Part shown: positions 18,212 through 27,480 of the stretch, piece by piece
Position numbering within the stretch: the first letter of the stretch is position 1
Layout: the number at the start of each line of letters is the position of its first letter
Assembly: GCF_002259405.1 (NCBI RefSeq)
Contig: NZ_NPFW01000009.1
Coordinates: forward strand, 1-64,000
Direction: 5' to 3'
DNA: 64,000 bases
DNA from: Rhodococcus sp. 14-2483-1-2
GTDB lineage: Bacteria; Actinomycetota; Actinomycetes; Mycobacteriales; Mycobacteriaceae
Position numbers and translations under genes: made by a program
Notes under the pieces: generated by a model
Seen by the model: only the letters and a program-made list of their open reading frames with translations
Told to the model about the DNA's origin: nothing
Databases searched by the model: none

Positions 18212-19690
18212 TTACTCGAAGGCGGTCTGGTTGGTGATGAGCGTGCGTTCCCGCGGATCGCGGGCGACACCGGTGAGGCCTGCGGATTCGCCCTGGATGA
18301 CGCGTTCGTGCAGCATCGGCACAGCCGCATCCTTCTCCAGGATCAGCTTCTCGGCGTCCAGGATCGCGGCGCGGCGGTCGTCTCCGGGCTCGGTGGCCGA
18401 GGCGCTCGCCAGCGCCTCGTCCACCTGCGGGTCGCAGAACTGGGAGATGTCGAACGATCCCTCGCAGGCGAAGTCGGAGTACATGTATGCCACCGGATCA
18501 CCGGAATCGAGCACGGTCGCGCGGGAGAGGATGAAGGCATCGAATGCGCCACTGAGAGCGTCGGTTTCGATGAACTGGTACTCGCGCACCACCTGCTCGA
18601 CCACGAAGCCTTTCGCCTCGAGTTCCTGCTGCAGCAGTACGGCGACCTCGGGGAGTTCGGCACGGTCGGTGAAGGTGGCGAGAGTGATCTTCTTGCCGGT
18701 CGCATCGCCCGCCGGTGTCTCGGTGCGCGCGGGACGGTCCGCCGCCCACGGCAGCGCGGGGCCGAGCAGTCCGTTCGCTGCGTCTGCGCGGCCCTCGTAG
18801 ACCTGCTCGACCAGACGATCCTTGTCCACCGACTCCCGCGCGGCGGCGCGCATGGCCGGATCCGCGAATACGCCGGCCGACGTGTTCAGGTACAGGGTGT
18901 TGGTGCGCGGCATCGGAACCTCGTGCACCAGTGACGGGTTGATGTTGCCGGCCTGCGACACCGGAATGGCCTCCACCACATCGGCGGTGCCGTTGCGGAG
19001 CGCTGCTGCGCGGGCCGTACCGTCGGGCACGAAGTCGACGTCGATGCCGGCGAGCTTCGCGGGCTCACCCCAGTAGTTTTCGTTGCGGTCCAGCGTGGCA
19101 CTGGACGTGCCGTTCACTGCGGTGAGCACGAACGGTCCGGTGCCGGTTCCGACGGGGTCGCTGCCGCCTGCAGAGTAGGCCGCGGGTGCCAGGATGGCGA
19201 GCTGTGGGCTCGAGAGTCGTTGCGGCACCAGCGGATCGATGTCCTCGGTGGCCACCTCCACCGTGTCGTCGTCGGCGGCGGTCACCGTCAGCTCGACACC
19301 GTCGAGGATGCGCGGCTTCGGCGCGGCGGTAGTGGCAGCAGTCAGTGCGGTGACGACGGCGGCGGAGTCGAGTGGCGCACCGTTGTGGAACCTCACGTCG
19401 GGTCGGAGGTCGAAACTCCAGGTGCGCTCGTCGACGCGACTCCAGTCGGTGGCCAAACCAGGCTGGGCATCACCGAGATCGTCGAGGGTGACGAGAGTTT
19501 CGGCGGTGGACCAGCGCGAGAGCTTGAAGGCATCGTCGCTGAACTGCGAGAGCCCCGAGCGTGGCGGTTGCAGCATCGCAACGCGGGCCCGATCTGCGGT
19601 GTCGTCGGCGGCACCCGACGAGAAGCAACCGGTGAGCGTAAGGGTGCCTACCGCTGCCAGGGTGCCGATGCGGAACATGTTAATAGTCAA
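18212..19690 (-). CDS. ABC transporter substrate-binding lipoprotein, peptide/nickel family (SBP_bac_5)
   Basis: 492 residues from TTG 19690, preceded by AGGAG at 5 nt spacing. The signal peptide ends in the lipobox LTLTGC. The mature protein has the family 5 features WSFDLRPDVRFHNGAPLDS and GTGPFVLTAVNG, and a C-terminal AAVPMLHER region. An ATG at 19711 overlaps the ATPase stop as ATGA, and another ATG is at 19678; the TTG gives the best ribosome site and signal-peptide length, but the start is uncertain. It binds the operon's substrate, likely a peptide, opine or metal complex. Confidence 0.85.
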   Translation of the reverse strand: MTINMFRIGTLAAVGTLTLTGCFSSGAADDTADRARVAMLQPPRSGLSQFSDDAFKLSRWSTAETLVTLDDLGDAQPGLATDWSRVDERTWSFDLRPDVRFHNGAPLDSAAVVTALTAATTAAPKPRILDGVELTVTAADDDTVEVATEDIDPLVPQRLSSPQLAILAPAAYSAGGSDPVGTGTGPFVLTAVNGTSSATLDRNENYWGEPAKLAGIDVDFVPDGTARAAALRNGTADVVEAIPVSQAGNINPSLVHEVPMPRTNTLYLNTSAGVFADPAMRAAARESVDKDRLVEQVYEGRADAANGLLGPALPWAADRPARTETPAGDATGKKITLATFTDRAELPEVAVLLQQELEAKGFVVEQVVREYQFIETDALSGAFDAFILSRATVLDSGDPVAYMYSDFACEGSFDISQFCDPQVDEALASASATEPGDDRRAAILDAEKLILEKDAAVPMLHERVIQGESAGLTGVARDPRERTLITNQTAFE

Positions 19691-19707
19691 AGGATCTCCT
19701 GTGATAA

Positions 19708-20457
19708 TCATGCAAGCCGGGGTACGGCGTCGATCAGATCTCGGGTGCGGAAGTGCTGCGGTTCAGTGAGAATGTCTCGCACGCCGCCGGTTTCGACGAT
19801 CCGGCCGTCGTGCATGACCGATACGTCGCTGCACAGTCGAGCGACCGCCGACAGGTCGTGGCTGACGATCAGCACTGCGCTGGGCAGTCCCGCAAGGACT
19901 GCGAGGACCTGCTCGCGCAGATCAGGGTCCAGTCCGCTGACCGGCTCGTCCGCCAGCAGGTACTGCGGTTCGCATGCCACCGCACGAGCGATCGCGACGC
20001 GTTGATTCTGACCGCCGGACAGTTCCGGCGGTCGGCGCTGCAGATAACGCTCGTCCAGTCCTACAGCAGCGAGTGCGGCACCTGCCTTGGCTCGATGATC
20101 GCCGTCGACGCCGAGGAGTCGCAGCGGCGTCGCCACCAGATCCAGGACACTGCGGCGTGGGTCGAGGCTGGTCGCAGGATCTTGGGGTACGTACTGCACG
20201 AGTCTGCGAAACCATCGGAGCGATCGCACGGAACCGGGACGTACTGTGCGCCCGTCCACTTCGATGGTTCCTTCAGAGGGCACATCCAACGCCAGCAGCA
20301 TGCGCAACAACGTGGTCTTCCCCGAACCGGATTCGCCGACCACTCCTGTTCGACCGTCCGGCGGCAGCGAGAACGAGACACCGTCCACTGCGGTCCGAGA
20401 CGAGCCGTGCCGAACGTAGGTGCGAGTGATACCCGTGGCCGTCAAGCCCGCACTCAT
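19708..20457 (-). CDS. ABC transporter ATP-binding protein, DppF-like
   Basis: 249 residues. Walker A GESGSGKTT, Q-loop QYVPQDP, signature LSGGQNQR, Walker B YLLADEP and the H-loop SHD are all present, so it should hydrolyse ATP. The C-terminal oligopeptide extension is short (RTRDLIDAVPRLA) and lacks the long Cys-containing tail found in many DppD/DppF proteins. Its ATG overlaps the preceding ATPase stop as ATGA, and its own stop overlaps an upstream ATG of the binding-protein gene in the same way. Confidence 0.92.
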   Translation of the reverse strand: MSAGLTATGITRTYVRHGSSRTAVDGVSFSLPPDGRTGVVGESGSGKTTLLRMLLALDVPSEGTIEVDGRTVRPGSVRSLRWFRRLVQYVPQDPATSLDPRRSVLDLVATPLRLLGVDGDHRAKAGAALAAVGLDERYLQRRPPELSGGQNQRVAIARAVACEPQYLLADEPVSGLDPDLREQVLAVLAGLPSAVLIVSHDLSAVARLCSDVSVMHDGRIVETGGVRDILTEPQHFRTRDLIDAVPRLA

Positions 20458-21179
20458 CGCGCCACCAGCTGACGGAATGGGTCGGCGGCGCGAGCTCGAT
20501 CGAGCATGCGTACCACGAGATCGGACTCCGGACTACCGAGAATCGCTGCCGTGGAGCCAGATTCGACGATACGCCCCGAATCGAGAACCATCAGGTAATC
20601 ACACAGCCGCGCGGCGACGGCGATGTCGTGTGTGATCATCAGCAGCGATGGCACCTCCCGCAGAGCGTCGAGAACCCGCGCCTGGCTCATCACGTCGAGC
20701 GCCGTCGTCGGCTCATCGGCAATCACCAGTGAACTCGCGCGCGCCAATGCGACTGCGATACAGACGCGTTGACGTTGGCCGCCGGACAGCTCGAGGGGGT
20801 GCGAGGCCAGGATGCGTTCGGTGTCGCGCAGACCCACGCGCTCGAGCAGTGCGGAGGCGTCGGGCGTGCGTAGTTGCCTTCCGACGGTGACCATCGGGTT
20901 CAGCGCGGTGGCCGAATCCTGGAAGACCATCGCCGGTCGGGCGGTGCGCGGCCTGCGGGGCGTCGGAACTCCGGCGACGTCGTGGCCGTCGACGGTGATG
21001 CGGCCGGTGCAGGTGATGCCCGGTGGCAGCGCTCCGACCAGTGCCGACGCGATCAGCGACTTTCCCGATCCCGACGCGCCCAGCAGGCCGAGGCGTCGAC
21101 CCGCGGGGATCTCGAAGGACACGTGCCGGGCGATGCGGGTACGTCCGGCATCGATGCAGAGGTCATCGACGGCCAGCAC
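20454..21179 (-). CDS. ABC transporter ATP-binding protein, DppD-like
   Basis: 241 residues from GTG with GAGGAG upstream. Walker A GASGSGKS, MVFQDSATALNPM at the Q-loop, signature LSGGQRQR, Walker B LVIADEP and ITHD at the H-loop are intact. It is the first gene of a tightly coupled leftward operon: two ATPases, binding protein, fused permease, MFS pump, MerR. Putting the ATPases before the binding protein is less common than the usual order. A TAGGCT hexamer and a weak dyad at 21212-21228 lie upstream. Confidence 0.92.
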   Translation of the reverse strand: MLAVDDLCIDAGRTRIARHVSFEIPAGRRLGLLGASGSGKSLIASALVGALPPGITCTGRITVDGHDVAGVPTPRRPRTARPAMVFQDSATALNPMVTVGRQLRTPDASALLERVGLRDTERILASHPLELSGGQRQRVCIAVALARASSLVIADEPTTALDVMSQARVLDALREVPSLLMITHDIAVAARLCDYLMVLDSGRIVESGSTAAILGSPESDLVVRMLDRARAADPFRQLVAR

Positions 21180-21211
21180 GGTATCTCCTCAGCCTAGACA
21201 TGTGAACGAAT

Positions 21212-21228
21212 TCGACAATCGTTATCGA
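21212..21228. promoter_or_regulatory. Candidate operator upstream of the ABC-MFS operon
   Basis: TCGACAATCGTTATCGA is an imperfect 17-bp dyad (TCGA-N-AA...TT-N-TCGA) in the divergent gap between the ATPase operon and the metallohydrolase gene. It faintly resembles AT-rich Fur/Zur-type boxes, but the match is too weak to name the regulator. Confidence 0.3.
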
Positions 21229-21277
21229 TAGAAGACTGTAGGCGAGCCGGACGGACCACACAAATTAGGCTGGCCGG

Positions 21278-21787
21278 ATGAGCAGGGCGAGGGACGCGCA
21301 GCGAGCGGCCGTCTACGACGCAGAACAACTGGTCCGCACCATGTTCGATCGCGCCGAGGAGCGGGGCCTTCGCATGGTGCAGGTGATGGGTTCGCAGATC
21401 ACGCTGCCGATCGAGCGCAAGTTCGCCTCCATCGGCTCGGTGCAGGCGTACGTCGACGCAGTACTCGCACTGGAGTGGGTGGCGGCCACGTGGCCCGAGG
21501 CCGGCCGCACGATCACCGTCCGAGCCCGCTCGGGATCGGGTGCTGCGCACTACGAACCGGACACGGCCACCATCGCCGTTCCCTTGCATCACGGCAACAG
21601 AGCGTGGGCGCTGCGAGAACTGGTGGTTCTGCACGAGCTTGCGCACCACTTCGCAGACGAGAACGAGCAGCAACACGGAGGCGCATTCGTCGATCGCTAC
21701 ATCACGCTCGTCAGCGAGATCGTCGGCTCCGAGGCCGGGTTCGTGCTGCGGGCGATGATGGCCGAGAGCGGCGTCCGCATCGGCTAG
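21278..21787 (+). CDS. TIGR04338-type metallohydrolase (HExxH)
   Basis: 169 residues. The zinc-site motif H119-E-L-A-H123 is followed by HFADE and, about 12 residues on, HGGAFVDRY, giving a likely third ligand. The N-terminus (RDAQRAAVYDAEQLVRTMFD) and the SQITLPIERKFASIGSVQAY segment match the small actinobacterial metallohydrolase family usually paired with DUF2786. TAGGCT ends 6 nt before the ATG, so the transcript is probably leaderless. The substrate is unknown; a protease or peptidase role is possible. Confidence 0.85.
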   Translation: MSRARDAQRAAVYDAEQLVRTMFDRAEERGLRMVQVMGSQITLPIERKFASIGSVQAYVDAVLALEWVAATWPEAGRTITVRARSGSGAAHYEPDTATIAVPLHHGNRAWALRELVVLHELAHHFADENEQQHGGAFVDRYITLVSEIVGSEAGFVLRAMMAESGVRIG

Positions 21788-21839
21788 TGGTTTTCGGGTG
21801 CATCATGGGAGACGCAGCCCACACGACGAGGAGACCTTC

Positions 21840-22604
21840 ATGACCGTCAAGATCGGTGTTCAGCTTCAGCCCCAGCACGCTCCCGATTACCAACTCATCC
21901 GCGACGCGGTGTTGCGGTCGGAGGATGCGGGCGTCGACATCGTTTTCAACTGGGACCACTTCTACCCGCTGTACGGCGATCTCGACGGTGCTCATTTCGA
22001 GTGCTGGACGATGCTCGGTGCCTGGGCCGAGCAGACGTCGAACGTCGAGATCGGCGCACTCGTCACCGGCGGCGGTTACCGCAACCCGGATCTGTTGGCC
22101 GACATGGCGCGCACCGTCGACCACATCAGCGGGGGCCGCTTGATCCTCGGAATCGGCGCCGGCTGGAACGAGAAGGACTACGACAACTTCGGCTACGAGT
22201 TCGGCACGGCCGGTTCGCGTCTGGCATTGCTGAAAGAGAGCCTCGCCAGAATCCGCCACCGCCTCGACGTCGGAAATCCGGCCCCCACCCGCGACATCCC
22301 GATCCTCATCGGCGGCGGCGGGGAGAAGAAGACGCTGAAGATGGTGGCCGAGTACGCACACATCTGGCACAGCTTCGCCGACCTCGAGGCGTTGAAGCGC
22401 AAGTCGGAGATCCTCGCCGAGCACGGCACCACCGTCGGACGCGACGTCTCGGGGATCACCCGGTCGGTCTCGTGGCCCGGCGCGGACACCGCTCAGGACT
22501 TCGTCGACGCCGGAGCAACGCTGTTCACCGTCGGCGTCAACGGACCCGAGTACGACCTGGCCGAGCTGGGCCAGGCCATCGCGTGGCGGGACGCGCACAA
22601 GTAA
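21840..22604 (+). CDS. LLM-class F420-dependent oxidoreductase
   Basis: 254 residues, starting MTVKIGVQLQPQH, with GAGGAG upstream. It is a luciferase-like TIM barrel: DIVFNWDHFYPLYGD, then VEIGALVTGGGYRNPDLLAD, GRLILGIGAGWNEKDYDNFGYEF and the phosphate-binding PILIGGGGEKKTLKMVAEYA. The GIGAGW element is typical of members using F420 rather than FMN. Substrate unknown. It lies 52 nt after the metallohydrolase gene on the same strand. Confidence 0.9.
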   Translation: MTVKIGVQLQPQHAPDYQLIRDAVLRSEDAGVDIVFNWDHFYPLYGDLDGAHFECWTMLGAWAEQTSNVEIGALVTGGGYRNPDLLADMARTVDHISGGRLILGIGAGWNEKDYDNFGYEFGTAGSRLALLKESLARIRHRLDVGNPAPTRDIPILIGGGGEKKTLKMVAEYAHIWHSFADLEALKRKSEILAEHGTTVGRDVSGITRSVSWPGADTAQDFVDAGATLFTVGVNGPEYDLAELGQAIAWRDAHK

Positions 22605-22689
22605 GCCAGCCCACTCCAGTTCGTTGAGCGAAACCCTTGCGCGTGCCGCGTTTGGGTGAGTGGGCCCTGGTCCGCTTAGGGTTTTGTAC

Positions 22690-24498
22690 ATGGTTGCCGT
22701 ACGCGCCTCACGCGCGCTCGTGGTTCTCGTTCTCGGACTGTTGATGGCCCTCACGCTCGCCGCGTGTGGCACGTCGAACTCCGATGATCAGGCGGCTGCA
22801 GGTCCGACCGACCTGTGTGCCCCTCCCGGAGTCGACAGTGCGTCGTCCACCCCGACGAACTTCGACGCTGCCGCAGCGGCCGCGACGGAGGACAGGTACA
22901 CGACGGAGAACGTCACTCCGCTGGACCGAGTGGACACGAACGCTCTGGGATTGGCGACGCCGGGAGTGCTCACCGTCGGCACCCTGTCCGACGCCCCGCC
23001 CAGCATCTGCCTGGACTCGACCGGCCAGTACACCGGCTACGACAACGAGCTGCTGAAGGCCGTCGCCGACAAGCTCGGCCTGCAGATCAACTTCTCGGGT
23101 ACCGAGTTCTCGGGTCTGCTCGCGCAGGTTGCGGGCCGCCGTTTCGACGTCGGTTCGTCCTCGATCACAACGACTGACGAGCGCCGCAACACCGTCGGGT
23201 TCACCAACGGCTACGACTTCGGCTACTTCTCACTCGTTGCTCAGACCGGCGGCCCGATCAGCAGGTTCGAGGACCTGAACGCGGGCAGCAGGATCGGCGT
23301 GGTGCAGGGCACCGTGCAGGACGACTACGTGGTGAACACGCTCGGCCTCGATCCGGTGAAGTTCCCGGATTACAACACCGCCTACGCCAATCTGCGGACC
23401 GGCCAGATCGACGCGTGGGTGGCCCCGTCGCAGCAGGCGGAGGGCTTGGTCAAGCCGGAAGACGGCACGGCGATCACGCAGAACACGTTCTCGCTGAACA
23501 ACTTCGTCGGCTGGGCCGTCGCTCGCGACAATCAGCCGCTGATCGATGCGCTGAACTCCGGCCTCGACGCGGTCGTCGCCGACGGCACGTGGGCCACGCT
23601 GTACTCCGACTGGGTTCCTCGCGAATTGCCCGACGGGTTCAAGCCGGGAAGCAAGGCCGCCCCCGAGCCGGAGCTACCCGACTTCGCCGCCATCGCAGCA
23701 CAGAACGACGCGAATGCTCCCGAAGCCGTTGCCGTTCAACCCAAATCCACGCTCGCGCAGCTGGGGGACACGTTCTTCGACTGGTCGCTGTACAAGTCCG
23801 CCATCCCCGACCTGTTCAAGGTGGGTCTGCCGAACACGCTGATTCTGGCGTTGGCGTCGGGCATCATCGGTACGGTCCTGGGCATGCTGCTGGCCCTGGC
23901 CGGCCTCTCTCGCACGCGCTGGCTGCGCTGGCCGGCGCGCGTCTACACCGACATCTTCCGTGGATTGCCCGCCGTGGTCATCATTCTGATCATCGGACTC
24001 GGCATCGGACCGGTGGTGCAGGGTGTGACCGGCGGCAACCCGTACTGGCTCGGCGCTGCGGCACTCTCGCTGCTCGCCGCGGCGTACATCGGTGAAATTT
24101 TCCGATCCGGTATCCAGAGCGTCGAGGCCGGGCAGATGGAAGCAGCGCGGGCACTGGGCTTCAGTCGTCGTCGCTCGATGAACCTGGTTGTCGTCCCGCA
24201 GGGTGTCCGACGCGTCCTGCCTGCGCTGATGAACCAGTTCATCTCACTGATCAAGGACTCGTCGCTGATCTACTTCCTCGGATTGCTCGCCACCCAGCGT
24301 GAGCTGTTCGCGGTCGGTCGAGATCTCAACGCGCAGACCGGAAACCTGTCCCCGCTCGTCGCGGCCGGATTGTTCTACCTGGTGCTGACAGTGCCGCTCA
24401 CCCATCTCGTGAACTACATCGACAAGCGACTGCGCACCGGCAAGGCCGAGCAGACGCTGGACCCGGTCGAGCAGGCCGTCGTCGTGGAAAGAGGCTGA
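22690..24498 (+). CDS. Amino-acid ABC importer: fused binding lipoprotein and permease
   Basis: 602 residues from ATG 22690, with TAGGGT ending 7 nt upstream (leaderless-type). The signal peptide ends at lipobox Cys26 (LTLAAC). Residues about 94-320 are a family 3 solute-binding domain ([33 protein letters not shown]). Residues about 360-585 are a polar-amino-acid permease domain with five or so helices ([17 protein letters not shown]) and the EAA-type [19 protein letters not shown]. Such fusions place a tethered receptor on each half of the permease dimer. The likely substrate is glutamine, glutamate or another polar amino acid. Confidence 0.93.
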   Translation: MVAVRASRALVVLVLGLLMALTLAACGTSNSDDQAAAGPTDLCAPPGVDSASSTPTNFDAAAAAATEDRYTTENVTPLDRVDTNALGLATPGVLTVGTLSDAPPSICLDSTGQYTGYDNELLKAVADKLGLQINFSGTEFSGLLAQVAGRRFDVGSSSITTTDERRNTVGFTNGYDFGYFSLVAQTGGPISRFEDLNAGSRIGVVQGTVQDDYVVNTLGLDPVKFPDYNTAYANLRTGQIDAWVAPSQQAEGLVKPEDGTAITQNTFSLNNFVGWAVARDNQPLIDALNSGLDAVVADGTWATLYSDWVPRELPDGFKPGSKAAPEPELPDFAAIAAQNDANAPEAVAVQPKSTLAQLGDTFFDWSLYKSAIPDLFKVGLPNTLILALASGIIGTVLGMLLALAGLSRTRWLRWPARVYTDIFRGLPAVVIILIIGLGIGPVVQGVTGGNPYWLGAAALSLLAAAYIGEIFRSGIQSVEAGQMEAARALGFSRRRSMNLVVVPQGVRRVLPALMNQFISLIKDSSLIYFLGLLATQRELFAVGRDLNAQTGNLSPLVAAGLFYLVLTVPLTHLVNYIDKRLRTGKAEQTLDPVEQAVVVERG

Positions 24499-24499
24499 C

Positions 24500-25228
24500 A
24501 TGACTTCTGTTTCGCTCGTGGGCAAGGACATTCACCTGTCCTTCGGTACCAACAAGGTGCTGCGCGGGGTGAGCATCGACGTCCCGGCCGGCACGACCAC
24601 GACGGTCATCGGACCGTCGGGCTCGGGCAAGTCGACGCTGCTGCGTGCTCTCAATCGACTGCACGAGCCGGAGCAGGGCGACATCCTGCTCGACGGTAAA
24701 TCGGTGCTGAAGGACAACCCCGACCAGTTGCGGCAACGCATCGGCATGGTGTTCCAGCAGTTCAACCTGTTCCCGCACAAGAGCGTTGCCGACAACATCG
24801 CCCTCGGCCCACAGAAGCTGCTCGGCCTGTCCAAGGAGGCGGCTCGCGCGGCCGCGATGGATCAGCTCGAGTTGGTCGGTTTGGCCAACAAGGCGGATTC
24901 GCGTCCGGGCAATCTCTCCGGCGGACAGCAGCAGCGCGTCGCCATCGCGCGAGCACTGGCCATGAAGCCCGAGGTCATGTTCTTCGACGAGGCCACCTCC
25001 GCTCTCGACCCCGAGTTGGTCAAGGGCGTGCTGGCATTGATGGCCGACCTCGCCAAGGGCGGAATGACCATGGTGGTGGTGACCCACGAAATGGGATTCG
25101 CGCGATCGGTGTCCAACCGGGTGCTGTTCATGGATCACGGCAGCGCCGTCGAAACCGGAACGCCGGAACAGTTGTTCGACGATCCGCACACCGACCGACT
25201 GAAGACCTTCCTCTCGCAGGTGCTGTAG
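24500..25228 (+). CDS. Amino-acid ABC transporter ATP-binding protein, GlnQ type
   Basis: 242 residues starting 1 nt after the stop of the fused receptor-permease, with AGAGGCTGAC upstream. Walker [11 protein letters not shown]-loop [11 protein letters not shown] (the hallmark of the polar amino acid class), signature LSGGQQQR, Walker [15 protein letters not shown] and H-loop VTHEMGFA are intact. It completes a two-gene importer. Confidence 0.95.
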   Translation: MTSVSLVGKDIHLSFGTNKVLRGVSIDVPAGTTTTVIGPSGSGKSTLLRALNRLHEPEQGDILLDGKSVLKDNPDQLRQRIGMVFQQFNLFPHKSVADNIALGPQKLLGLSKEAARAAAMDQLELVGLANKADSRPGNLSGGQQQRVAIARALAMKPEVMFFDEATSALDPELVKGVLALMADLAKGGMTMVVVTHEMGFARSVSNRVLFMDHGSAVETGTPEQLFDDPHTDRLKTFLSQVL

Positions 25229-25256
25229 CACGTTAGGGCATCCTCGTTGTCCGCGA

Positions 25257-25283
25257 CTTCACCTGAACGTTCCTTTACTTTCG
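25257..25283 (+). promoter_or_regulatory. Possible Pho-type direct repeats upstream of phoX
   Basis: CTTCACCTGAA, then CGTTCCTTTAC, then a third TTTCG-rich stretch, form loosely repeated 11-nt units 26-52 nt before the PhoX start. Streptomyces PhoP binds 11-nt direct repeats of related sequence. The match is partial and the assignment rests on the downstream gene. Confidence 0.28.
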
Positions 25284-25308
25284 CTTTTGGGTGACAGCGT
25301 GCCGTGTC

Positions 25309-27366
25309 ATGAAGCCACTACCCTTGTTCGCGGTTCACGACGGAAGCTCCAAGCGCTCATCATTGACGTGCAAGTACAAGTGCGGCGATGCGTGCTTCCA
25401 CGAGATTCCCAATACGTCGAAGGGCGAGTACTTCGGCGACATCGTCAAGACCGCGATGTCGCGGCGTGGCGTCATCAAGGGTGGAGCGATGGCAGTGCTC
25501 GCCGTGGGCGCGGGCAGTGCTCTCGCGGCATGCTCGACCGACGAGCCCGCCACCACCGGAAGCGGAACCTCGAGCACGTCGGGTGCCGATACCCCGCCCG
25601 TCGACGGTGTGGATTTCGTTGCGGTGGAACCGAACACCGAGGACGCGGTCGTGGTACCCGAGGGCTACGAACAAGGCGTCGTCATCCGCTGGGGTGACGC
25701 GGTGGTGGCAGGCGCACCGGCGTTCGACTTCGACAACCAGACGGCCGCTGCGCAGGAGAAGCAGTTCGGCTTCAACAACGACTTCGCCGGCCTGCTGCCG
25801 ATCGAGGGCACGCCCAACGCGCACCTACTGGTGGTCAACCACGAATACAGCACCGAGCCGGCGATGTTCAAGGGCTACGACGCGGAGAACCCCACCCGCG
25901 AGCAGTTCGATGTCGCCCTTGCCGCACACGGACTTTCGGTTGTGCAGGTGCAGGGGGAATCCGGCACCGGCAAACTGACGCCTGCCATGGGGCAGTACAA
26001 CCGCCGCATCACCGGCACCACCGAGTTCGTCGTCACCGGCCCCGCCGCGGGCAGCGATTTCCTCAAGACGAGCGTCGACCCCACCGGCACCACGGTGTTC
26101 GGCACGTTCAACAACTGCTCGGGCGGCCTGACACCGTGGGGAACGGTGCTCTCCGGCGAGGAGAACTTCAACCAGTACTTCGGCAACGCCGAGTCGGTCA
26201 CCGATCCCGTGATGGCGCAGCGTCTCTCGCGCTACGGAGTCGAAGGTGCCGCGAGCGACCGCAAGTGGGAGCGCTTCGACAAGCGCTTCGATCTGGCGCA
26301 GGAGCCCAACGAGGTCAACCGCTTCGGATACATCGTCGAGGTCAATCCGTGGGATCCGCAGTCGGCCCCGATCAAGCACACCGCGCTCGGCCGTTTCAAG
26401 CACGAGGCCGCAACGATCCACGTCACCGATGACGGCACCGTGGTGGCCTACAGCGGCGACGACGAACGCTTCGACTACATGTACAAGTTCGTCTCCAGTC
26501 GAAAGATGATGCCCGGCACCGGCCAGGCCGCGATGCGCAACAACCTGACGTTGCTCGACGCGGGCACGCTGTACGTCGCCACCCTCACCGGCGATACTCC
26601 CGACGAGATCGACGGATCCGGCACCCTGCCGTCCAACGGTGAATTCCGTGGCACCGGAACGTGGATCCCGCTGCTCGAGACCGGCGAGAACGGCCGTGGC
26701 ACGTCCCTCGTCGACGGTATGTCGGCCGAGGAGGTCGCAGTGTTCACCCGTCAGGCAGGCGACAAGGTGGGCGCAACCAAGATGGACCGCCCCGAGGACT
26801 TCGAGCCCAACCCGGTGACCGGCAAGGTCTACGTCGCGCTGACGAACAACTCCAACCGCGGCACCGAGGGCAAGGCGGCCGCCGACGAGGCCAACCCCCG
26901 CAACACCAACAAGAACGGTCAGGTGCTCGAGCTCGACGACGACCACGCGGGCACGTCCTTCACCTGGAACCTGCTGCTGGTCTGCGGTGACCCGAACGAG
27001 GCCGACACCTACTTCGGCGGCTTCGACAAGAGCCAGGTCAGCCCCATCTCGTGCCCCGACAACCTGGCGTTCGACGCCAAGGGCAACCTGTGGGTCTCCA
27101 CCGACGGCAATGCTCTCGACTCCAACGACGGCCTGTTCGCCGTAGTGCTCGACGGCCCACGCCGAGGTGAGACCCGCCAGTTCCTGACGGTTCCCGCCGG
27201 CGGTGAGACCTGCGGTCCCATCGTCTCCGACGAGCGGGTCGTGGTGTGCGTACAGCACCCGGGCGAGAGCGACGACGCCACCGCCGACGCACCGATCTCG
27301 CATTGGCCCGACGGCGGCGACACCCAGCCGCGGCCCTCCGTCGTCGCAGTGTGGAAGTCTGCGTAG
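25309..27366 (+). CDS. phoX: PhoX-family alkaline phosphatase, Tat-exported lipoprotein
   Basis: 685 residues from ATG 25309. About 50 cytoplasmic-looking residues with three Cys (CKYKCGDAC) precede a Tat signal (S51-R-R-G-V-I-K) and a lipobox at Cys75 (ALAAC), so folded cofactor-loaded protein is exported and then lipid-anchored. The body is a DUF839/PhoX beta-propeller, with LLVVNHEYSTEPAMF, NCSGGLTPWGTVLSGEENFN, RFKHEAATIHVTDDG and a metal-site-like RPEDFEPNPVTGKVYVALTN. PhoX enzymes are calcium/iron phosphomonoesterases used under phosphate limitation. A strong terminator follows. Confidence 0.93.
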   Translation: MKPLPLFAVHDGSSKRSSLTCKYKCGDACFHEIPNTSKGEYFGDIVKTAMSRRGVIKGGAMAVLAVGAGSALAACSTDEPATTGSGTSSTSGADTPPVDGVDFVAVEPNTEDAVVVPEGYEQGVVIRWGDAVVAGAPAFDFDNQTAAAQEKQFGFNNDFAGLLPIEGTPNAHLLVVNHEYSTEPAMFKGYDAENPTREQFDVALAAHGLSVVQVQGESGTGKLTPAMGQYNRRITGTTEFVVTGPAAGSDFLKTSVDPTGTTVFGTFNNCSGGLTPWGTVLSGEENFNQYFGNAESVTDPVMAQRLSRYGVEGAASDRKWERFDKRFDLAQEPNEVNRFGYIVEVNPWDPQSAPIKHTALGRFKHEAATIHVTDDGTVVAYSGDDERFDYMYKFVSSRKMMPGTGQAAMRNNLTLLDAGTLYVATLTGDTPDEIDGSGTLPSNGEFRGTGTWIPLLETGENGRGTSLVDGMSAEEVAVFTRQAGDKVGATKMDRPEDFEPNPVTGKVYVALTNNSNRGTEGKAAADEANPRNTNKNGQVLELDDDHAGTSFTWNLLLVCGDPNEADTYFGGFDKSQVSPISCPDNLAFDAKGNLWVSTDGNALDSNDGLFAVVLDGPRRGETRQFLTVPAGGETCGPIVSDERVVVCVQHPGESDDATADAPISHWPDGGDTQPRPSVVAVWKSA

Positions 27367-27390
27367 CAGTTCGGAATCGGCAGTGAACCG

Positions 27391-27432
27391 AAAGCGCCCG
27401 CAGTCGAAAGCAGTCGACTGCGGGCGCTTTTC
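27391..27432 (+). terminator. Rho-independent terminator after phoX
   Basis: AAAGCGCCCGCAGTCGA (27391-27407) and TCGACTGCGGGCGCTTT (27414-27430) are perfect 17-nt arms around a 6-nt loop, and the T run continues past the stem. It also faces the end of the convergent GH25 gene and may work in both directions because the left arm starts with AAA. Confidence 0.92.
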
Positions 27433-27480
27433 CGTTCTCGCGCTACTGGTGTGGTTGCGAGACGTACAGGTGGACGGGCG

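Noticed and set aside
21212-21228. Firm Zur or Fur box before the ABC-MFS operon
   Set aside because: The dyad is imperfect and does not match the known consensus well; kept only as a low-confidence operator.
22609-22665. Inverted repeat GCCCACTC/GAGTGGGC between the LLM oxidoreductase and the receptor-permease genes
   Set aside because: Only 8 bp of stem around a 41-nt loop; too weak to call a terminator.
25825-27303. Long open frame opposite phoX
   Set aside because: Shadow of a well-supported PhoX gene; no recognisable motif.
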